Shown here piece after piece: positions 1 through 8,376 of a stretch of DNA of 46,725 nt. The notes below the pieces were generated by a model. The model was not told where the DNA came from and did not search any database. It was given only the letters and a program-made list of their open reading frames with translations. Origin of the DNA: Clostridia bacterium (GTDB taxonomy: Bacteria > Bacillota > Clostridia > Christensenellales > Borkfalkiaceae). The stretch covers positions 1 to 46,725 of the forward strand of contig JAFWXT010000032.1 of assembly GCA_017522945.1 (NCBI GenBank), read 5' to 3'. Each line of letters starts with the position of its first letter. The stretch's first letter is position 1. Made by a program: the position numbers and the translations under genes.

Positions 1-44
1 CCGCCAGCGTTCGTCCTGAGCCAGAATCAAACTCTTGAGTTTAA
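1..44 (-). rRNA. 16S rRNA, 5' end only
   Basis: Read on the minus strand, the first bases contain the near-universal 16S start (AGAGTTTGATTCTGGCTCAG, then GACGAACGCTGGCGG). Only about 44 bases lie in the window; the rest runs off the left edge. The exact mature 5' end is set by homology to other 16S genes and could differ by a few bases. Confidence 0.96.
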
Positions 45-253
45 TATCTTTAAAGCTGCATTCTCACGAATGCAACAGCTCTAACGTTTTTCGTTGTTGC
101 TGACTGTTTTAGGTACATATAATGTACTCAATTTAAAATTGACAGAAACTTATTATTACAAAAAATTTTTTGTATCAATTCATTTCCTTCTATTCTATTT
201 TTAATCTACTTGAACCGAACCACCGTTCGGCGAGTGCCGTCTCATTTAGACAG
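45..253 (-). promoter_or_regulatory. 16S rRNA leader (5' external transcribed spacer)
   Basis: This is the transcribed spacer between the most proximal rRNA promoter and the 16S 5' end. A perfect hairpin (TGCATTC, four-base loop, GAATGCA) lies at 57-74, and a weaker one (GCAACA...TGTTGC) lies just upstream on the minus strand. These probably take part in 16S processing. I could not identify a clear boxA. Confidence 0.6.
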
Positions 254-260
254 CCTATGC

Positions 261-290
261 ATTATATCACAATATATTAGGTGGTGTCAA
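261..290 (-). promoter_or_regulatory. rRNA promoter, proximal (P3)
   Basis: The minus strand carries -35 TTGACA (285-290), an 18-base spacer and a consensus -10 TATAAT (261-266). It is the last of three tandem promoters before the 16S gene. Confidence 0.8.
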
Positions 291-389
291 CCATTTTTAA
301 CTACTTTTTAAAAAATATTTAAAAATTTTTTTCACCTTGCAATTGGCTTATTTTGTAAGCTTTTTACCCTCGCGTTGTGATGCTCATCT

Positions 390-418
390 ATTAAACCATA
401 TTTATAGTTAATTGTCAA
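390..418 (-). promoter_or_regulatory. rRNA promoter, middle (P2)
   Basis: The minus strand carries -35 TTGACA (413-418), a 17-base spacer and -10 TTTAAT (390-395). The block ATATGGTTTAATAG plus a following AGCATCA is nearly the same in P1, so the two probably arose by duplication. Confidence 0.78.
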
Positions 419-533
419 GCATTTTTCTATCATTTTTAAAAAAATTTTAAAAACTTTTTTGCGAGATTTTTTCTAACAAAATCAAGCCTTAATAATCGCT
501 TAATTTTGCTACCGTGATTTTTGATGCTTGCCT

Positions 534-562
534 ATTAAACCATATTTGACGAAAAATGTCAA
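534..562 (-). promoter_or_regulatory. rRNA promoter, distal (P1)
   Basis: The minus strand carries -35 TTGACA (557-562), a 17-base spacer and -10 TTTAAT (534-539). The flanking sequence is shared with P2. From here to about 800 the DNA is very AT-rich and I see no gene or further convincing promoter. Confidence 0.78.
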
Positions 563-802
563 CAGTTTTTTTATAGGTTTTTTAATTTTTTTTTAAAAAA
601 ATTTTTTCACCACTATATATTGTGTTTTTTTGATTTAATAAACACTATAAAGCAAGTATTCTTTTAAATATTTTATTCAAACTAACGAATTTAGCGCCCA
701 TTTTATTAAAAAATGCTTTTAAATATATTGCAAGCAAAATGCTTAATCGAATTTTAGGGCAATATTATTATATTATATATATGTCGCGCGCGTAAACCTA
801 AA

Positions 803-833
803 AAATAAAAAAAGCGAGCTTTAAAAACTCGCC
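803..833 (-). terminator. Terminator of mnmA
   Basis: On the minus strand, stem GGCGAG/CTCGC (814-833) is followed by a run of seven T. It lies 36 bases beyond the mnmA stop. Confidence 0.85.
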
Positions 834-868
834 TTGTTTAAAAGTTTACGCTTTTAATCAAAAAAGCT

Positions 869-1966
869 TCACTGTTTTATAACTCCTTCAATCACGCCAC
901 CACCCAAACACTTTTCATCATCATAGAAAACACAATACTGCCCTTCGGTGATTGCGCGTTGTGGTATATCAAAGTCAACCCTAATAGTAAAGCCATCGGG
1001 ATTGTTTTCCAAAAAGTTAACAGTCACACTCTGCTCTTCCTGACGGTAGCGGAATTTAGCGTTACATTTAAAAATCTTTTCGCTTGGCTTAAATGGAATA
1101 AAATTACATTCCTTCATATAAAGTCCTTTAGCAAATAGTTTTTGTTCTTCGCCGTGCGCAACGTAAAGAATATTGTTTTTCAAATCCTTTTCGATAACGA
1201 ACCATCTACCTTCGTCGCCCTTTTGTCCGCCGATGTCAAGCCCCTTTCTTTGCCCGATAGTATAATACATTAAACCGTAGTGCTTTCCTAAAACTCTTCC
1301 ATCGTAAGTTTTAATCAAGCCTTCTTTTGCAGGAATATACTTCATTAAAAATTCCCTAAACTTACGCTCCCCTATAAAGCAAATACCCGTAGAATCCTTT
1401 TTTCTTGCAGTATAAAGATCGTTTTCTTCAGCAATACGGCGAACTTCGCTTTTATCAAGGTCAGCAAGCGGAAACAACACCCCATCAAGCTGAGATTGTG
1501 AAAGTTGGTTTAAAAAGTATGTTTGGTCTTTGTTTGTATCTTTTGCTTTTAATAGGTAATGAATGCCGTTTTCGTGTTTAATTTTGCAATAATGCCCCGT
1601 TGCAATATAGTCAGCCCCCATATTTAACGCATACTCCTTAAACGGCCCGAATTTAATTTCACGATTACACAAAACGTCGGGATTGGGGGTTCTACCCTTT
1701 GAGTACTCTTCGATAAAATAACTAAAAACCCTATCCAAATAGTTTTGTGCAAAATTAACCGAATAATAAGGAATATCTATTTTATCGCACACCCTGCGCA
1801 CGTCGGCAAAATCCTGCTCGGAAGTACAACAACCATTTTCGTCCTGTTCTTCCCAGTTGTTCATAAACAAGCCAATAACGTCATACCCTTGCTCTTTTAA
1901 TAAAAGTGCGGCAACCGAGCTATCCACTCCACCACTCATACCTATAACAACTCTTTTCTTTTCCAT
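869..1966 (-). CDS. mnmA: tRNA-specific 2-thiouridylase MnmA
   Basis: MnmA thiolates U34 of tRNA-Lys, -Glu and -Gln, using ATP and sulfur relayed from a cysteine desulfurase. From the chosen Met the protein has 365 residues, normal for the family. It shows the PP-loop GMSGGVDSS (9-17), the nucleophile Cys100 in PDVLCN and the persulfide Cys196 in STGICFIG, followed by the C-terminal beta domains. The reading frame stays open upstream to a TTG at 2068, but that extension has no family similarity and overlaps the promoter. The ATG at 1966 lies only six bases from a -10 box, so the mRNA looks leaderless, which fits the lack of a Shine-Dalgarno. It is monocistronic, with its own terminator. Confidence 0.96.
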   Translation of the reverse strand: MEKKRVVIGMSGGVDSSVAALLLKEQGYDVIGLFMNNWEEQDENGCCTSEQDFADVRRVCDKIDIPYYSVNFAQNYLDRVFSYFIEEYSKGRTPNPDVLCNREIKFGPFKEYALNMGADYIATGHYCKIKHENGIHYLLKAKDTNKDQTYFLNQLSQSQLDGVLFPLADLDKSEVRRIAEENDLYTARKKDSTGICFIGERKFREFLMKYIPAKEGLIKTYDGRVLGKHYGLMYYTIGQRKGLDIGGQKGDEGRWFVIEKDLKNNILYVAHGEEQKLFAKGLYMKECNFIPFKPSEKIFKCNAKFRYRQEEQSVTVNFLENNPDGFTIRVDFDIPQRAITEGQYCVFYDDEKCLGGGVIEGVIKQ

Positions 1967-1972
1967 ACAAAT

Positions 1973-2001
1973 ATAATAGAACAATATATTAAAAAAGTCA
2001 A
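1973..2001 (-). promoter_or_regulatory. mnmA promoter
   Basis: The minus strand carries -35 TTGACT (1996-2001), a 17-base spacer and -10 TATTAT (1973-1978). Transcription would start at or next to the ATG at 1966. Confidence 0.7.
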
Positions 2002-2061
2002 TTAAAATTACTTGATAGTATCTTTTTAAACAATTTACCACATCTTTTTTATAAAATGCAA

Positions 2062-2090
2062 TTGACAATTTATATAATATCGGTTATAAT
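2062..2090 (+). promoter_or_regulatory. Promoter of the 12-repeat protein gene
   Basis: Consensus sigma-A promoter: TTGACA (2062-2067), 17 bases, TATAAT (2085-2090). It drives the gene starting at 2150 and is divergent from the mnmA promoter. Confidence 0.85.
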
Positions 2091-2149
2091 TATATGACTA
2101 AACAACATAAACACGCTTTAGAATTTTAATCCCCTATAGGAGATATTAT

Positions 2150-3583
2150 ATGAGCAATTTTTATTCAAACGACGTAATCTCTTTTAGCGTAAATAAAAAA
2201 CGTCAACTTTCAAGATGTAAAAAGTTAGGCTACACTTGCGATAATTGTAGTTTGTCTTGTATATACAAAGAAGGAGACAATGCTTTAGAGTTAGAAAAAG
2301 CAAGGCTTGAAGCTGAAGCTAAGGCAAAGGCTGAAGCTGAAGAAAAAGCAAGACTTGAAGCCGAAGCTAAGGCAAAAGCTGAAGCGGAAGAAAAGGCAAG
2401 GCTTGAAGCCGAAGCTAAGGCAAAGGCTGAAGCGGAAGAAAAAGCAAGGCTTGAAGCTGAAGCTAAAGCAAAGGCTGAAGCGGAAGAAAAAGCAAGACTT
2501 GAAGCTGAAGCTAAGGCGAAAGCCGAAGCAGAAGAAAAAGCAAGACTTGAAGCTGAAGCTAAAGCAAAGGCTGAAGCTGAAGAAAAAGCAAGACTTGAAG
2601 CCGAAGCTAAGGCAAAAGCCGAAGCGGAAGAAAAAGCAAGACTTGAAGCTGAAGCTAAAGCAAAGGCTGAAGCGGAAGAAAAAGCAAGGCTTGAAGCAGA
2701 AGCTAAAGCAAAGGCCGAAGCGGAAGAAAAAGCAAGACTTGAAGCCGAAGCTAAGGCGAAAGCTGAAGCTGAAGAAAAAGCAAGGCTTGAAGCCGAAGCT
2801 AAAGCAAAGGCTGAAGCTGAAGAAAAAGCAAGACTTGAAGCTGAAGCTAAGGCGAAAGCTGAAGCGGAAGAAAAAGCCAAAGAAGAAGTAGCTCTTACTG
2901 CTCTACCCGAAGTTAGCGCTGACGTTGAAGAAATCAAAAACGAGACTGAAGCAACCGAAGAACCTACTGAACAAGCAGAACCTGTTGCCGAAGAAAAAGG
3001 ATTTAAGTTAACAAACGCGAAAGACGCCAACCAAATACTTCCAAGAATAGCAACAAAACGCGCAAGAAAACTAATATACGCACCAAAAGAAGTTATATTT
3101 GAAGCAACTTGCTCGATAGACGTTGAAGGCAAGAAGAACGACGAAGGCATTAAAGTTAAAAATATATTAGATGCTGAAATTAAAGAAGGCTTAAAGCTTG
3201 GTTATTTAGATAAATACGACGGCTTAAAGATGAGCGAACTTAAAGAAGAGTACGAAAACGACACCGTTTACGAACTTGCCGAACAAGAATTCAAAAAAAT
3301 GGGCTTGCTTTTAGATGGCAACAAAGTAAAAGTTTACTTATTCGACTGGACGGGTAACGGCTTACACCACGTTGGTTACTTGCCAGAAGACGTTGCAACA
3401 AAGGTTATACCTTACCTTGAAGATATGGATAAATATAGTTTTGCTCTTTGCGGACTTATCACAGGTGGCAAGTGTAAAACTATCACAAAGGATGAAAAAA
3501 CTGGTAAAATTACCGTTTCAAAAGGTAAAGACGGTAACTACGGAATCGACCTTGATATAACCATTATTCCAAGAAAAGACTAA
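2150..3583 (+). CDS. Protein with twelve identical 16-residue charged helical repeats
   Basis: A 477-residue protein of unknown function, started from an ATG with SD AGGAGAT. Three parts are visible. Residues 1-50 hold a cysteine cluster (C23, C30, C33, C37) that could bind metal. Residues 51-242 are exactly twelve copies of [16 protein letters not shown]. This Ala/Glu/Lys repeat should form a very long rigid single helix or coiled coil, as in TolA-type or IgA-binding-type linkers. An acidic hinge (about 245-282) leads to a globular C-terminal domain (about 285-477). In that domain, the segment around [21 protein letters not shown] loosely recalls a HIRAN-like fold, but I am not sure. There is no signal peptide or membrane segment, so it is probably cytosolic. 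The gene is monocistronic. Confidence 0.85.
   Translation: MSNFYSNDVISFSVNKKRQLSRCKKLGYTCDNCSLSCIYKEGDNALELEKARLEAEAKAKAEAEEKARLEAEAKAKAEAEEKARLEAEAKAKAEAEEKARLEAEAKAKAEAEEKARLEAEAKAKAEAEEKARLEAEAKAKAEAEEKARLEAEAKAKAEAEEKARLEAEAKAKAEAEEKARLEAEAKAKAEAEEKARLEAEAKAKAEAEEKARLEAEAKAKAEAEEKARLEAEAKAKAEAEEKAKEEVALTALPEVSADVEEIKNETEATEEPTEQAEPVAEEKGFKLTNAKDANQILPRIATKRARKLIYAPKEVIFEATCSIDVEGKKNDEGIKVKNILDAEIKEGLKLGYLDKYDGLKMSELKEEYENDTVYELAEQEFKKMGLLLDGNKVKVYLFDWTGNGLHHVGYLPEDVATKVIPYLEDMDKYSFALCGLITGGKCKTITKDEKTGKITVSKGKDGNYGIDLDITIIPRKD
2300..2875 (+). repeat. In-frame tandem repeat, 12 x 48 bp
   Basis: Twelve exact 48-base units begin at codon 51 of the gene at 2150. Copies differ at several third positions (AGG/AGA, GCT/GCC/GCG/GCA, AAG/AAA), yet all encode the same 16 residues. 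It has no spacers and lies inside a gene, so it is not a CRISPR array. Confidence 0.97.
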
Positions 3584-3602
3584 TAAAAACAATAAAAATT
3601 AT

Positions 3603-3630
3603 ACCCCGCGCGCTTTTTGCTCGGGGTTTT
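3603..3630 (+). terminator. Terminator of the 12-repeat protein gene
   Basis: Stem ACCCCG/CGGGGT with a 13-base loop, followed by TTTT, starting 20 bases past the stop codon. Confidence 0.75.
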
Positions 3631-3637
3631 ACTATAT

Positions 3638-3676
3638 CAAAAAAAGAGCCTGAACACATACTTCAAGCTCTTTTTA
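3638..3676 (-). terminator. Terminator of the TIR protein gene
   Basis: AAAAAGAGC pairs with GCTCTTTTT, with inner TGAA/TTCA pairing. Read on the minus strand it ends in a T run, ten bases past the stop of the TIR gene. It could also work on the plus strand. Confidence 0.75.
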
Positions 3677-3686
3677 ATTTTATCTT

Positions 3687-6600
3687 TTATCGTTGTACAA
3701 CTACACTACCCGTTGTGCATTCGCTTACACAATTCGTTTCTTTTGCGTTGGAATTATTATAACAAATTCCGCGACAATAAATCTTTCCACTGTTTGAAGA
3801 ATAAGAAAGACCCTTTACGTTTACAAACGTTAATGAATAACTATAATTTTCATTTTTATTATCACAAATATATTTACAATTAGAAACTTCTTTATTGTTA
3901 TATCCTACAATACCACTAACACAATAATATCTATAATAAGTTGATTCATGCCAAAGCAAAACGTATGTATTTGTAACGTTACAGTCGGTTACAAGCCCTT
4001 TATTAAAACCGCAAATCGTACCAACTGCAGCAGTACTATTACTAATATATTTTTCGCTACTAACTTTAACCGAAAGTTTTATTTCACAGTTAGTAAAATT
4101 AAGGTTTTTTATAGTTCCCCTATTTTCTTTAACAAAGCCAAAATATGAGTTTCCTCCTTCTCTGCAATCTTGCGTTTTAGCTTTTACAACAATATTGCTT
4201 AAAGTATATCCGCCACCATCAAAAGTTCCGTTAAACTCTTTAACTTTACCATACCAAGTGCATTTACTGCCCTTAAAATCCATATCTTTTGTTAAAACGT
4301 AGTCGCAATCGCCAGCCGTTGGTAAGTTGTTTAATATATTAAATTGCTTTTCATTAGTTAACATAATAGGCTTATTAGGCACTACACACATACTTGTAAT
4401 AGAAGATGCCAAAATAAGCAAGGTTATTAAAAATGAAAAACCGCTAAAGCTTTTATACCCACGCCAATCTTTTAAAACTATGCCAAGAACAAAAGTTAAA
4501 ACCGCAATACAAGATATAATTGCAATATGCCAACCAAAGTGAATATAGGTGTAAAATACGCTTTGGAAAAGTAAACTACATAACGAAAATGCTAAAAGGC
4601 ATAAATAGAAAACTTTAAGTTTTACTTCCAATTTTTTATAGTTTGCATTTGAATTAAATTTTTCGCGTTGTTTTTCGGTATAAGTGCGATTTTTTACCTT
4701 GCCGTTATAAACGTCCATATAATAATTATAGGTTTTATCATCGGCACAGTTTAAAGCGTTATTAAACTCTTGCACCTTAAACAAGCTTTTACCCTTATAC
4801 GATAACTGAGAATCGGTGCTTAACTTAAGCTTACATTTTAGTAATAGCCAATGCGCGTTAGCATCTTTTTCGTTTTGCGCAAGAAGTTCGTTTACAAAGG
4901 TGCGAGCCTTATTAAACTTACCCGCAAAAATATAGGTATTTGCAATATCTTTTATAAACTCGTTAGCAAAATCATCCTTATCAAGCCCACGGAAACAGTT
5001 TATAATAAGTTCAATCAACCTATTTGCCTTTGAATATCCGCGCGCAGCTTGTTCTTTGGCAATAGCTATAATGCTTTGTACAGCAGAGGTTTTATTACCT
5101 TTATCGCACACGAAAATACGCTCGATAATTTCATCAATATCAAGTTCGCTTGGCTTTTTAATGGTCATATCATCGCTAGTATCCGCCTTAAACGACCAAT
5201 TTTTAATATAAGGGTGAGCATCTTTTAATCTGCAACGCAAAATGTAATAATAACATTCACCCGAAGTAAATAATGGTGACGACGCAAGTTCTTCAAAATA
5301 TTTAAGGGATACTGCGTAGTGTTTATGCTCAAAAAGAAGTTTTGCCCAACCGTAAACGTAAGCAAGATTAAAATCATGTTTTTCTTCAAAAAATATCTTT
5401 TGCGCCCAATCGTAAATACGCTCGGCGGTTTTTAAATCACCCTTTTTAATAGCTATTTGTTGCAATTTTTCAAAATTTTTAATCAATTGAACTGCATGAT
5501 TTGGCGTAATATACTTATTTATAAATTCAAAAACAAGTTCTTTCTTTGCCATGCTTGCCGAACAAACAGGAATGTAATACTTCTTTTGAATATCATTTAA
5601 AAGCATTTTGTTAATAGCATTATCTAAAGGCGCTATGCTTTTTTTCTTAAGAGAAGCAACGTACGCATCAGGATTTTTTATACCTTCTAAAGGATCTCTC
5701 TCTTTAGCTTCAAATACAGGATAAAGCGAAGCGAGATAGCCGTATGCTTCAATTTCGTTAGGAGCATGCTCGATTGCATTTTGCAAATCATTAAGAGCGT
5801 CGTTTGTAATATTATCTGCCTTTTTTGCTATTTCATCTTGCTTTTTAGCCTTAATTTTACACAAGAATCGCCCAAAATACGCCTTTGCATTGTTTTGATT
5901 TTTGCGAAGCACCTGACTGTACATCATTATAGCATCGTTAAACGAGCCGTTTGTACGCATACTTTCAGCAGATGAAAACTCACGCGATTCGCTCGCTTCA
6001 ATTTGTATGCCCGCGCTATTTTTTCTATTTTGTAAACTTATTCTTTGAACTGCGCTACCCTTAAAGGCGGTATCCGTTTGATTATCTAAAAAGTCCGTTC
6101 TAATTTTTCTGCTGTTTAGCGTACTTTTTAGCCCTTTACTACTCTTTATGAATGAAAGCTTATCGCTAAGTTCAGTTAAATAATCCACCTTAAACATATC
6201 AAATGAAGGTAATTGAATTTCGCGAAGCGCAGGTGGTAAAGCAGGCATATTTTTAACGTAGCCTAAAATTAGCGAATTTTTTTGTTTAAGCCCTTTTTGA
6301 ATAAAATATTGATATCTACGCCATTCGTTTTCTACCCAATTTGATTGTATATAATCACGCTTACTACCCACCAAAATCATAGCTTGTGAGGTTTGAAGCG
6401 CCTTTAAAATTCTTGGCTCGTATTTTTCGCCGTAAATACCCGTATCGCCACCTATTGAAACAGGCGAAAAGAATACTTTATACCTATCTTTAAGCGCATT
6501 GTAAATTTCACGTGCTTTAAAATAGTCATCAGTGTCGATAGTTGTTTTTTCGCCGTCAACTATCGCTTCGGTAGTCTTTTTAAAAGATATAAAAATATCG

Positions 6601-7070
6601 TAAGAATTTTCTTTCGCAACAAGCTCGAAAAACTCTTTTAAAAGCACGTCAAGCTGAACTGCTTGATTTTTATAATACTCTTTATCTTGGTTGTTTTGCG
6701 CATTTTCAACAGCTTTTTTATAATCGGGATTATCTAAAATCTTTAAACGGCTATCATATGAATAACTAAAAAAAGTAGGCTTTGCATTACCGTTTTCGTG
6801 AACGTAAACTACCCCCAACTCACATAGCACTTTTTGCCAATAAACTTCTGCGTTTAAGGGTTGTTTTTGTATTAAATTACGGCACAATTCTTCTGCTTGA
6901 ATAAATTCGCGCATCTGACGGCGAGATACTATTTCTTTAATATCGTGTGATATCCCTTCAACGCCATCGTGATACTGCCTACCGCAATAAATACAGGTTA
7001 AAACGCCAGTACGCGCGTCAACTTGTAAATCGCCACCACATTGTAAACAATCGTGTAATAAATTTTCCAT
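3687..7070 (-). CDS. Zinc ribbon-TIR-TPR protein with membrane and GLUG-like C-terminus
   Basis: A 1127-residue multidomain protein. Residues 8-29 form a zinc ribbon (CLQC, CIYC). About 45-150 is helical. Residues 156-275 are a TIR domain: it opens with YDIFISFKKT and contains SNWVENEW, where E249 matches the catalytic Glu of NAD-cleaving TIR domains. About 365-800 is a helical TPR-like array. Three membrane segments follow (about 817-841, 846-866, 876-897). Residues 905-1120 are a GLUG-like beta-repeat region (for example GFVKENRGTIKNLNF, GICGFNKG-type turns). The ribbon-helical-TIR head is a known architecture in gut Firmicutes; the membrane and GLUG tail is unusual. Three segments would place TIR inside and GLUG outside. 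No partner gene is adjacent, so a role in signalling, NAD metabolism or defence is inference only. Confidence 0.85.
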   Translation of the reverse strand: MENLLHDCLQCGGDLQVDARTGVLTCIYCGRQYHDGVEGISHDIKEIVSRRQMREFIQAEELCRNLIQKQPLNAEVYWQKVLCELGVVYVHENGNAKPTFFSYSYDSRLKILDNPDYKKAVENAQNNQDKEYYKNQAVQLDVLLKEFFELVAKENSYDIFISFKKTTEAIVDGEKTTIDTDDYFKAREIYNALKDRYKVFFSPVSIGGDTGIYGEKYEPRILKALQTSQAMILVGSKRDYIQSNWVENEWRRYQYFIQKGLKQKNSLILGYVKNMPALPPALREIQLPSFDMFKVDYLTELSDKLSFIKSSKGLKSTLNSRKIRTDFLDNQTDTAFKGSAVQRISLQNRKNSAGIQIEASESREFSSAESMRTNGSFNDAIMMYSQVLRKNQNNAKAYFGRFLCKIKAKKQDEIAKKADNITNDALNDLQNAIEHAPNEIEAYGYLASLYPVFEAKERDPLEGIKNPDAYVASLKKKSIAPLDNAINKMLLNDIQKKYYIPVCSASMAKKELVFEFINKYITPNHAVQLIKNFEKLQQIAIKKGDLKTAERIYDWAQKIFFEEKHDFNLAYVYGWAKLLFEHKHYAVSLKYFEELASSPLFTSGECYYYILRCRLKDAHPYIKNWSFKADTSDDMTIKKPSELDIDEIIERIFVCDKGNKTSAVQSIIAIAKEQAARGYSKANRLIELIINCFRGLDKDDFANEFIKDIANTYIFAGKFNKARTFVNELLAQNEKDANAHWLLLKCKLKLSTDSQLSYKGKSLFKVQEFNNALNCADDKTYNYYMDVYNGKVKNRTYTEKQREKFNSNANYKKLEVKLKVFYLCLLAFSLCSLLFQSVFYTYIHFGWHIAIISCIAVLTFVLGIVLKDWRGYKSFSGFSFLITLLILASSITSMCVVPNKPIMLTNEKQFNILNNLPTAGDCDYVLTKDMDFKGSKCTWYGKVKEFNGTFDGGGYTLSNIVVKAKTQDCREGGNSYFGFVKENRGTIKNLNFTNCEIKLSVKVSSEKYISNSTAAVGTICGFNKGLVTDCNVTNTYVLLWHESTYYRYYCVSGIVGYNNKEVSNCKYICDNKNENYSYSLTFVNVKGLSYSSNSGKIYCRGICYNNSNAKETNCVSECTTGSVVVQR

Positions 7071-7104
7071 TTTTTACCCCAATTATAATAAATATATCTT
7101 TTTT

Positions 7105-7133
7105 ATTATATTATTTTACTTACTCAAAGTCAA
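7105..7133 (-). promoter_or_regulatory. Promoter of the TIR protein gene
   Basis: The minus strand carries -35 TTGACT (7128-7133), 17 bases and -10 TATAAT (7105-7110). A GGGG Shine-Dalgarno lies just before the ATG at 7070. Confidence 0.75.
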
Positions 7134-7289
7134 TTAAAAGCTTATAAAATACTACGAATATTAGCAAAATAAAAAACATTTTATGCTAATTTCTTCTACT
7201 TTAATGCGCTAACCCTTTAGTTTCTTAGTAAGAATACTTTACTATATAAAGCAAATTTAATATTTTACCATACCGTCACTAATTCAACA

Positions 7290-7318
7290 AAAAAACAGCA
7301 CCCACGAAGTGGATGCTG
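7290..7318 (-). terminator. Terminator of rplM-rpsI
   Basis: On the minus strand, CAGCATCCAC-TTC-GTGGGTGCTG is followed by seven T. It is a strong intrinsic terminator 22 bases past rpsI. Confidence 0.92.
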
Positions 7319-7340
7319 TAAAATTCGTAAGATATAAAAA

Positions 7341-7751
7341 TTATCTCTTGCTGAATTGTGGAGCTCTACGAGCTTTCTTTAAACCTGGTTTCTTTCTTTC
7401 TTTCATTCTTGGATCTCTTGTTAAGTAACCAACTTTCTTTAAAGAAGCGCGAAGTTCTGGTTCAGCAACGATTAATGCTCTTGCGATACCGTGACGGATA
7501 GCGCCAGCTTGACCAGTGAAACCACCGCCTTGAACGTTAACGAATACGTCGTAAGCGTTTTCTTTGTTAGTTAAAACTAATGGTTGACGGATAACTAATT
7601 TTAAAGTGCCAAGGTCGCAGTATTCATCAATAGTTCTGCCGTTGATGATAATGTTACCAGTGCCACCGGGGATAAGTCTAACTCTAGCAACCGCTTTTTT
7701 TCTTCTGCCAGTTCCCCAATATTGAACCTTTTTCTTTGCAGTTTTAGCCAT
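7341..7751 (-). CDS. rpsI: Small ribosomal subunit protein S9
   Basis: Ribosomal protein S9 of the 30S head; its C-terminal tail reaches the P-site tRNA. The 136 residues are typical. Visible family features are the N-terminal [16 protein letters not shown] segment, the [19 protein letters not shown] core and the basic tail ending in QFSKR. It lies 14 bases downstream of rplM and is co-transcribed with it, the usual Firmicute pair. Confidence 0.98.
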   Translation of the reverse strand: MAKTAKKKVQYWGTGRRKKAVARVRLIPGGTGNIIINGRTIDEYCDLGTLKLVIRQPLVLTNKENAYDVFVNVQGGGFTGQAGAIRHGIARALIVAEPELRASLKKVGYLTRDPRMKERKKPGLKKARRAPQFSKR

Positions 7752-7765
7752 TTATCTATCCTCCA

Positions 7766-8203
7766 TTAACCTTCAATTTTAAGAACTTCTGGTTTTTGAG
7801 CAGCGTGACCATGATCAGCGCCCTTGTAAATTCTTAATTTTTGAATAACTTTTCTACCTAAAGCATTGTGAGGGATCATACCCTTAACTGCTTCGTAAAC
7901 AACAACGTCCGACTTGTTTTCCATCATAGTTTTGTATGGGATTTGTTTTAAACCGCCAACGTAACCAGTGTGGTAAGTGTACATTTTGTCTTCAAGTTTG
8001 TTACCTGTTAATTTAACTTTATCTGCATTGATAACGATTACGTAATCGCCTGTATCAGCGTTAGGCGTAAAAGTAGGTTTGTGTTTACCACGTAATACGT
8101 TAGCAACTTGTGATGCTAATCTACCTAAAACAACGTCGGTAGCATCAACAATATACCATTTAGCTTCCGCTCTTGTAGCGTCTTTTGCCATAAAGGTCTT
8201 CAT
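7766..8203 (-). CDS. rplM: Large ribosomal subunit protein L13
   Basis: Ribosomal protein L13, an early 50S assembly protein. The 145 residues carry the family blocks WYIVDATDVVLGRLAS, LRGKHKPTF and MIPHNALGRK. The ATG at 8203 has SD AGGAG (minus strand). It is first in the rplM-rpsI pair, behind its own promoter and a structured leader. L13 is known in Firmicutes to repress its own operon through such a leader. Confidence 0.98.
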   Translation of the reverse strand: MKTFMAKDATRAEAKWYIVDATDVVLGRLASQVANVLRGKHKPTFTPNADTGDYVIVINADKVKLTGNKLEDKMYTYHTGYVGGLKQIPYKTMMENKSDVVVYEAVKGMIPHNALGRKVIQKLRIYKGADHGHAAQKPEVLKIEG

Positions 8204-8268
8204 GCCTAATTCTCCTTAAATTTTAATTTTTTAATATATCTATCAAAAAGAAAAATCATTTAAAAAAG

Positions 8269-8317
8269 AGGGGCTAAGTCCTTTTCGCAAATTTCTCCTG
8301 ATAATCAATAGCCTAAA
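8269..8317 (-). promoter_or_regulatory. Probable L13 (rplM) autoregulatory leader RNA
   Basis: The minus-strand transcript begins near AGGCTATTG and is closed by GGCTA pairing with TTAGCC. The interior holds AGGAGAA and GCGAAAAGGA, purine-rich bulges like those in Firmicute ribosomal-protein leaders. Position directly upstream of rplM, right after its promoter, supports assignment to the L13 leader family. I could not run a covariance search. Confidence 0.55.
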
Positions 8318-8318
8318 T

Positions 8319-8347
8319 ATTTTAACTAACTTTTAAATTATAGTCAA
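8319..8347 (-). promoter_or_regulatory. rplM-rpsI promoter
   Basis: The minus strand carries -35 TTGACT (8342-8347), 17 bases and -10 TAAAAT (8319-8324). Its position lets rplM-rpsI be expressed separately from the upstream ecf-truA operon. Confidence 0.75.
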
Positions 8348-8376
8348 GCATTTTTAAGCACATTTTTACATTTTTG

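Noticed and set aside
1967..2068. N-terminal extension of MnmA from TTG 2068
   Set aside because: Overlaps the promoter, lacks an SD and has no family similarity.
2300..2875. CRISPR-like regular repeats
   Set aside because: Contiguous 48-base units with no spacers and coding in one frame.
2230..3150. Long open frame on the minus strand across the 12-repeat gene (Ser/Ala/Phe/Leu repeats)
   Set aside because: It is the antisense reading of the 48-base coding repeat; silent changes follow the plus-strand frame, which also has promoter, SD and terminator.
3687..7070. Complete anti-phage defence operon
   Set aside because: Neighbours are a convergent repeat protein and ribosomal genes; no effector or sensor partner, so only the single gene is reported.
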